Shown here in pieces: positions 62,817-64,000 of a stretch of DNA of 64,000 nt (its first letter is position 1; each line of letters opens with the position of its first letter). The position numbers and the translations under genes are program-made. The stretch is from Deltaproteobacteria bacterium. Lineage in GTDB: Bacteria; Desulfobacterota; Deferrimicrobia; Deferrimicrobiales; Deferrimicrobiaceae. The stretch spans positions 79,566 through 143,565 of the forward strand of contig JACRCO010000072.1 of assembly GCA_016218975.1 (NCBI GenBank), in the 5' to 3' direction. The notes beneath the pieces are model-generated. The model searched no databases. It was not told where the DNA came from and saw only the letters and a program-made list of their open reading frames with translations.

Positions 62817-63653
62817 TCACTTGCTTTTTTGCTCGGTCATCGTATCCGAGATTTCGTTCAGATAGTCGTTGAGGTCCTTGCCGTGTGCTTTGGCCAGGAC
62901 TTTGAGCGATTCGAAGGAGGGACGCTCTCCGCTTTCGATCCGCCGCACCTGCCGGTCTGAAAGTCCCGGAATATCGGTTTGATTTAGGCCATATTTCTTT
63001 CGCAATGAGGCAATCGCGGTGCCGAATCTTTCGTCGTGAGTGATTCGTTCCAGCTCGTACCGTTTTCTCAACTCCGGATTCAGCGCATGATGAATCGTTT
63101 CAAGATTGATGTGTACATCCGGCTTGGGCCAGTGGAGGTAGCTGCCGTCCTCCGCGATCTTGAACAAGCCGCGCTCTCTGATTGGAATTCGATTGAGAGC
63201 CGGAATACTCTCGAACGGCACCTCGAACGTCTCTGCATCGCAACTGATGACGAAGATCTTGCTTCCGTCAATCAGGGTTGCATTCGCAATCAGCTGCTCC
63301 TGGGCGCCGAGAAGCCACGCATTAATTATCCTTCGCGGAATGTTGATTTCCGAGTGCACCACCATGTTCCGAAGTGCTTTCAGATTGGCACGTGCGATCA
63401 TCTGGGGCAGTAGATGGCAATCGGCCACGTCCTGCCAAACGAAGAGCGCCTTCAGGTGATGACGGCTGTTTGCCTCCTGTACCAACTCCGCCACCTGGGG
63501 AAGTTTGACAGCAGAAGAAAACACGAAGAGATTCTTGGCCCGCTCCGCGATACCTAGATCGAACTTACGGATGATCCTCACATGCCGGGACCTGGGAATG
63601 GCCGTGACAAACCGGTTGTCCTGGAGAAAAACCGTCATCGCACTTGTCGTCAT
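62817..63653 (-). CDS. DUF2442-XRE helix-turn-helix protein
   Basis: A 278-residue protein. The N-terminal 120 residues are unrecognised. A DUF2442-like segment follows at about 135-195 (FVISCDAETFEVPFESIP... GSYLHWPKPDVHINLETI). An XRE-type helix-turn-helix sits near the C-terminus (FGTAIASLRKKYGLNQTDI, GLSDRQVRRIESGERPSFE). The ATG at 63653 overlaps the DUF4160 stop (ATGA) and has GGGAGGG upstream. DUF4160-DUF2442 gene pairs are common in mobile regions and are suspected toxin-antitoxin-like pairs; this one carries an unusual N-terminal extension. The 185 bases before the KAP gene hold nothing recognisable. Confidence 0.8.
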   Translation of the reverse strand: MTTSAMTVFLQDNRFVTAIPRSRHVRIIRKFDLGIAERAKNLFVFSSAVKLPQVAELVQEANSRHHLKALFVWQDVADCHLLPQMIARANLKALRNMVVHSEINIPRRIINAWLLGAQEQLIANATLIDGSKIFVISCDAETFEVPFESIPALNRIPIRERGLFKIAEDGSYLHWPKPDVHINLETIHHALNPELRKRYELERITHDERFGTAIASLRKKYGLNQTDIPGLSDRQVRRIESGERPSFESLKVLAKAHGKDLNDYLNEISDTMTEQKSK

Positions 63654-63860
63654 GGCCGCCCTCCCGTGCACACCTTTCGTTCCCATTCTTCCAGCAACTT
63701 GCTCTTGTTCTTTTCGATGCCTTGGAGTAGCTCATATTTCTGCCAACCCCTCGGGCCCTTGGCGTCTTGTGGCCAAACAGCCTTGATTTCAAGACGCGTT
63801 CTTGTGCATCGAGTAAAATACACCCGCACCTCCCATTCACCGGGCTTGCGCACATGAATG
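63650..63860 (-). pseudogene. DUF4160 protein truncated by an IS3-family insertion
   Basis: The frame reads HIHVRKPGEWEVRVYF... GWQKYELLQGIEKNKSKLLEEWERKV, matching the middle and end of DUF4160 proteins from their PPHIHV motif on. The N-terminal 25 or so residues are missing: exactly at the HIHV motif the sequence changes into the end of an IS3-type element. A GTG at 63853 could still start a 67-residue product. The stop overlaps the next gene's ATG, preserving the pair's translational coupling. Confidence 0.72.
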
Positions 63861-64000
63861 TGGAGTTCCCCCGGTTTGGTGGACGGTTGAGCACTTGAGT
63901 CTCAAGCGTTGACGGCATGTTGTCTTTCGTACTCCATGGGAGAGAGATTTCCCGCCCCGGAGTGACGGCGATGCGGATTGTACCACCCTTCCAGAAATTC
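63861..64000 (-). mobile_element. Right end of an IS3-family insertion sequence (continues beyond window)
   Basis: From 63861 the plus strand reads TGGAGTTCCCCCGGTTTGG and on to GTGGACGGTTGA, which looks like the terminal inverted repeat of IS3-family elements (starting TG). A transposase C-terminus reading toward this end follows. The left part and the other end are outside the window. Confidence 0.8.
63902..64000 (-). CDS. IS3-family transposase OrfB, C-terminal fragment
   Basis: Thirty-two residues to a TGA at 63902-63904: EFLEGWYNPHRRHSGAGNLS, then PMEYERQHAVNA. This is the conserved end of IS3-family DDE integrases (the usual form is a WYNxxRxHSxLGxxSPxEYE pattern). The gene is cut by the window end, so its completeness is unknown. 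The 41 bases after its stop are the element's terminal repeat. Confidence 0.9.
   Translation of the reverse strand, partial: EFLEGWYNPHRRHSGAGNLSPMEYERQHAVNA

Noticed and set aside
1..64000. CRISPR array
   Set aside because: I saw no series of regularly spaced direct repeats; the only repeats are short palindromes, the MITE-like element and a 12-bp tandem pair at 33769-33791.

Overview
The window looks like a chromosome segment from a GC-rich, anaerobic or microaerophilic Gram-negative bacterium. A deltaproteobacterium of the Desulfuromonadia/Geobacter type (Desulfobacterota) is most likely. This is inferred from the multihaem c-type cytochromes beside NrfD-type quinone modules, the Ara4N lipid A pathway, the sigma-54 regulators, a MucR/Ros-type zinc-finger regulator, and radical-SAM peptide maturases. 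No rRNA or other marker gene is present, so the assignment stays an inference. Genes are tightly packed, with many ATGA/GTGA overlaps and frequent GTG or TTG starts.

Layout. 1-2.6 kb: end of an unknown gene, typA, and a ferritin-like protein. 2.7-8.5 kb: two consecutive respiratory modules, each made of a multihaem cytochrome c, a four-cluster Tat-type ferredoxin and an NrfD membrane subunit, closed by a strong terminator. 8.6-15.3 kb (minus strand): a closely spaced run of cytochrome P460, PCC-domain protein, metallo-beta-lactamase-fold hydrolase, glycine-zipper lipoprotein, glgB, an MFS exporter and a metallophosphoesterase. 15.5-22.1 kb: an arn operon (arnT, B, C, a split arnA, D) for aminoarabinose modification of lipid A. 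22.2-27.0 kb: a nitronate-monooxygenase-like flavoprotein, a decayed MEDS-PAS pseudogene, an MFS transporter, SixA, a MucR-type regulator, a REP-like palindrome and an Fe/Mn superoxide dismutase. 27.0-33.5 kb: a histidine kinase with an NtrC-type regulator, YbaK, an Fe-S protein and a PAS-containing sigma-54 activator.

33.5-41.6 kb: a near-consensus -24/-12 promoter precedes a MaoC hydratase, a branched-chain-type ABC importer (with LivH and LivM fused) and two class III CoA-transferase subunits. Only one of the two keeps the catalytic aspartate. Together these suggest sigma-54-controlled uptake and CoA activation of an organic acid. 41.8-51 kb: a KefB-like antiporter, an unrecognised protein, a penicillin-acylase-family lipoprotein, a small membrane protein, and an HD-GYP/HEAT-repeat pair. 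51-52.4 kb: a hemerythrin protein behind a textbook class II FNR/DNR-type promoter, with a ferredoxin-derived domain lacking its clusters.

The most unusual locus is 52.4-59.95 kb. A secreted TPR-CHAT protease gene diverges from a small signal-peptide-bearing, Cys-tailed peptide. The peptide has its own strong promoter and is followed by a SPASM radical-SAM maturase, a B12-type RiPP radical-SAM protein and, beyond a 178-bp MITE-like repeat, a cupin. This reads as a RiPP biosynthetic locus, possibly an exported one. From the tRNA-Arg(ACG) gene at 60.1 kb to the end, the sequence is visibly more AT-rich and looks like an accessory island: a KAP P-loop NTPase, a DUF2442-HTH protein, and a DUF4160 gene cut by the end of an IS3-family element.
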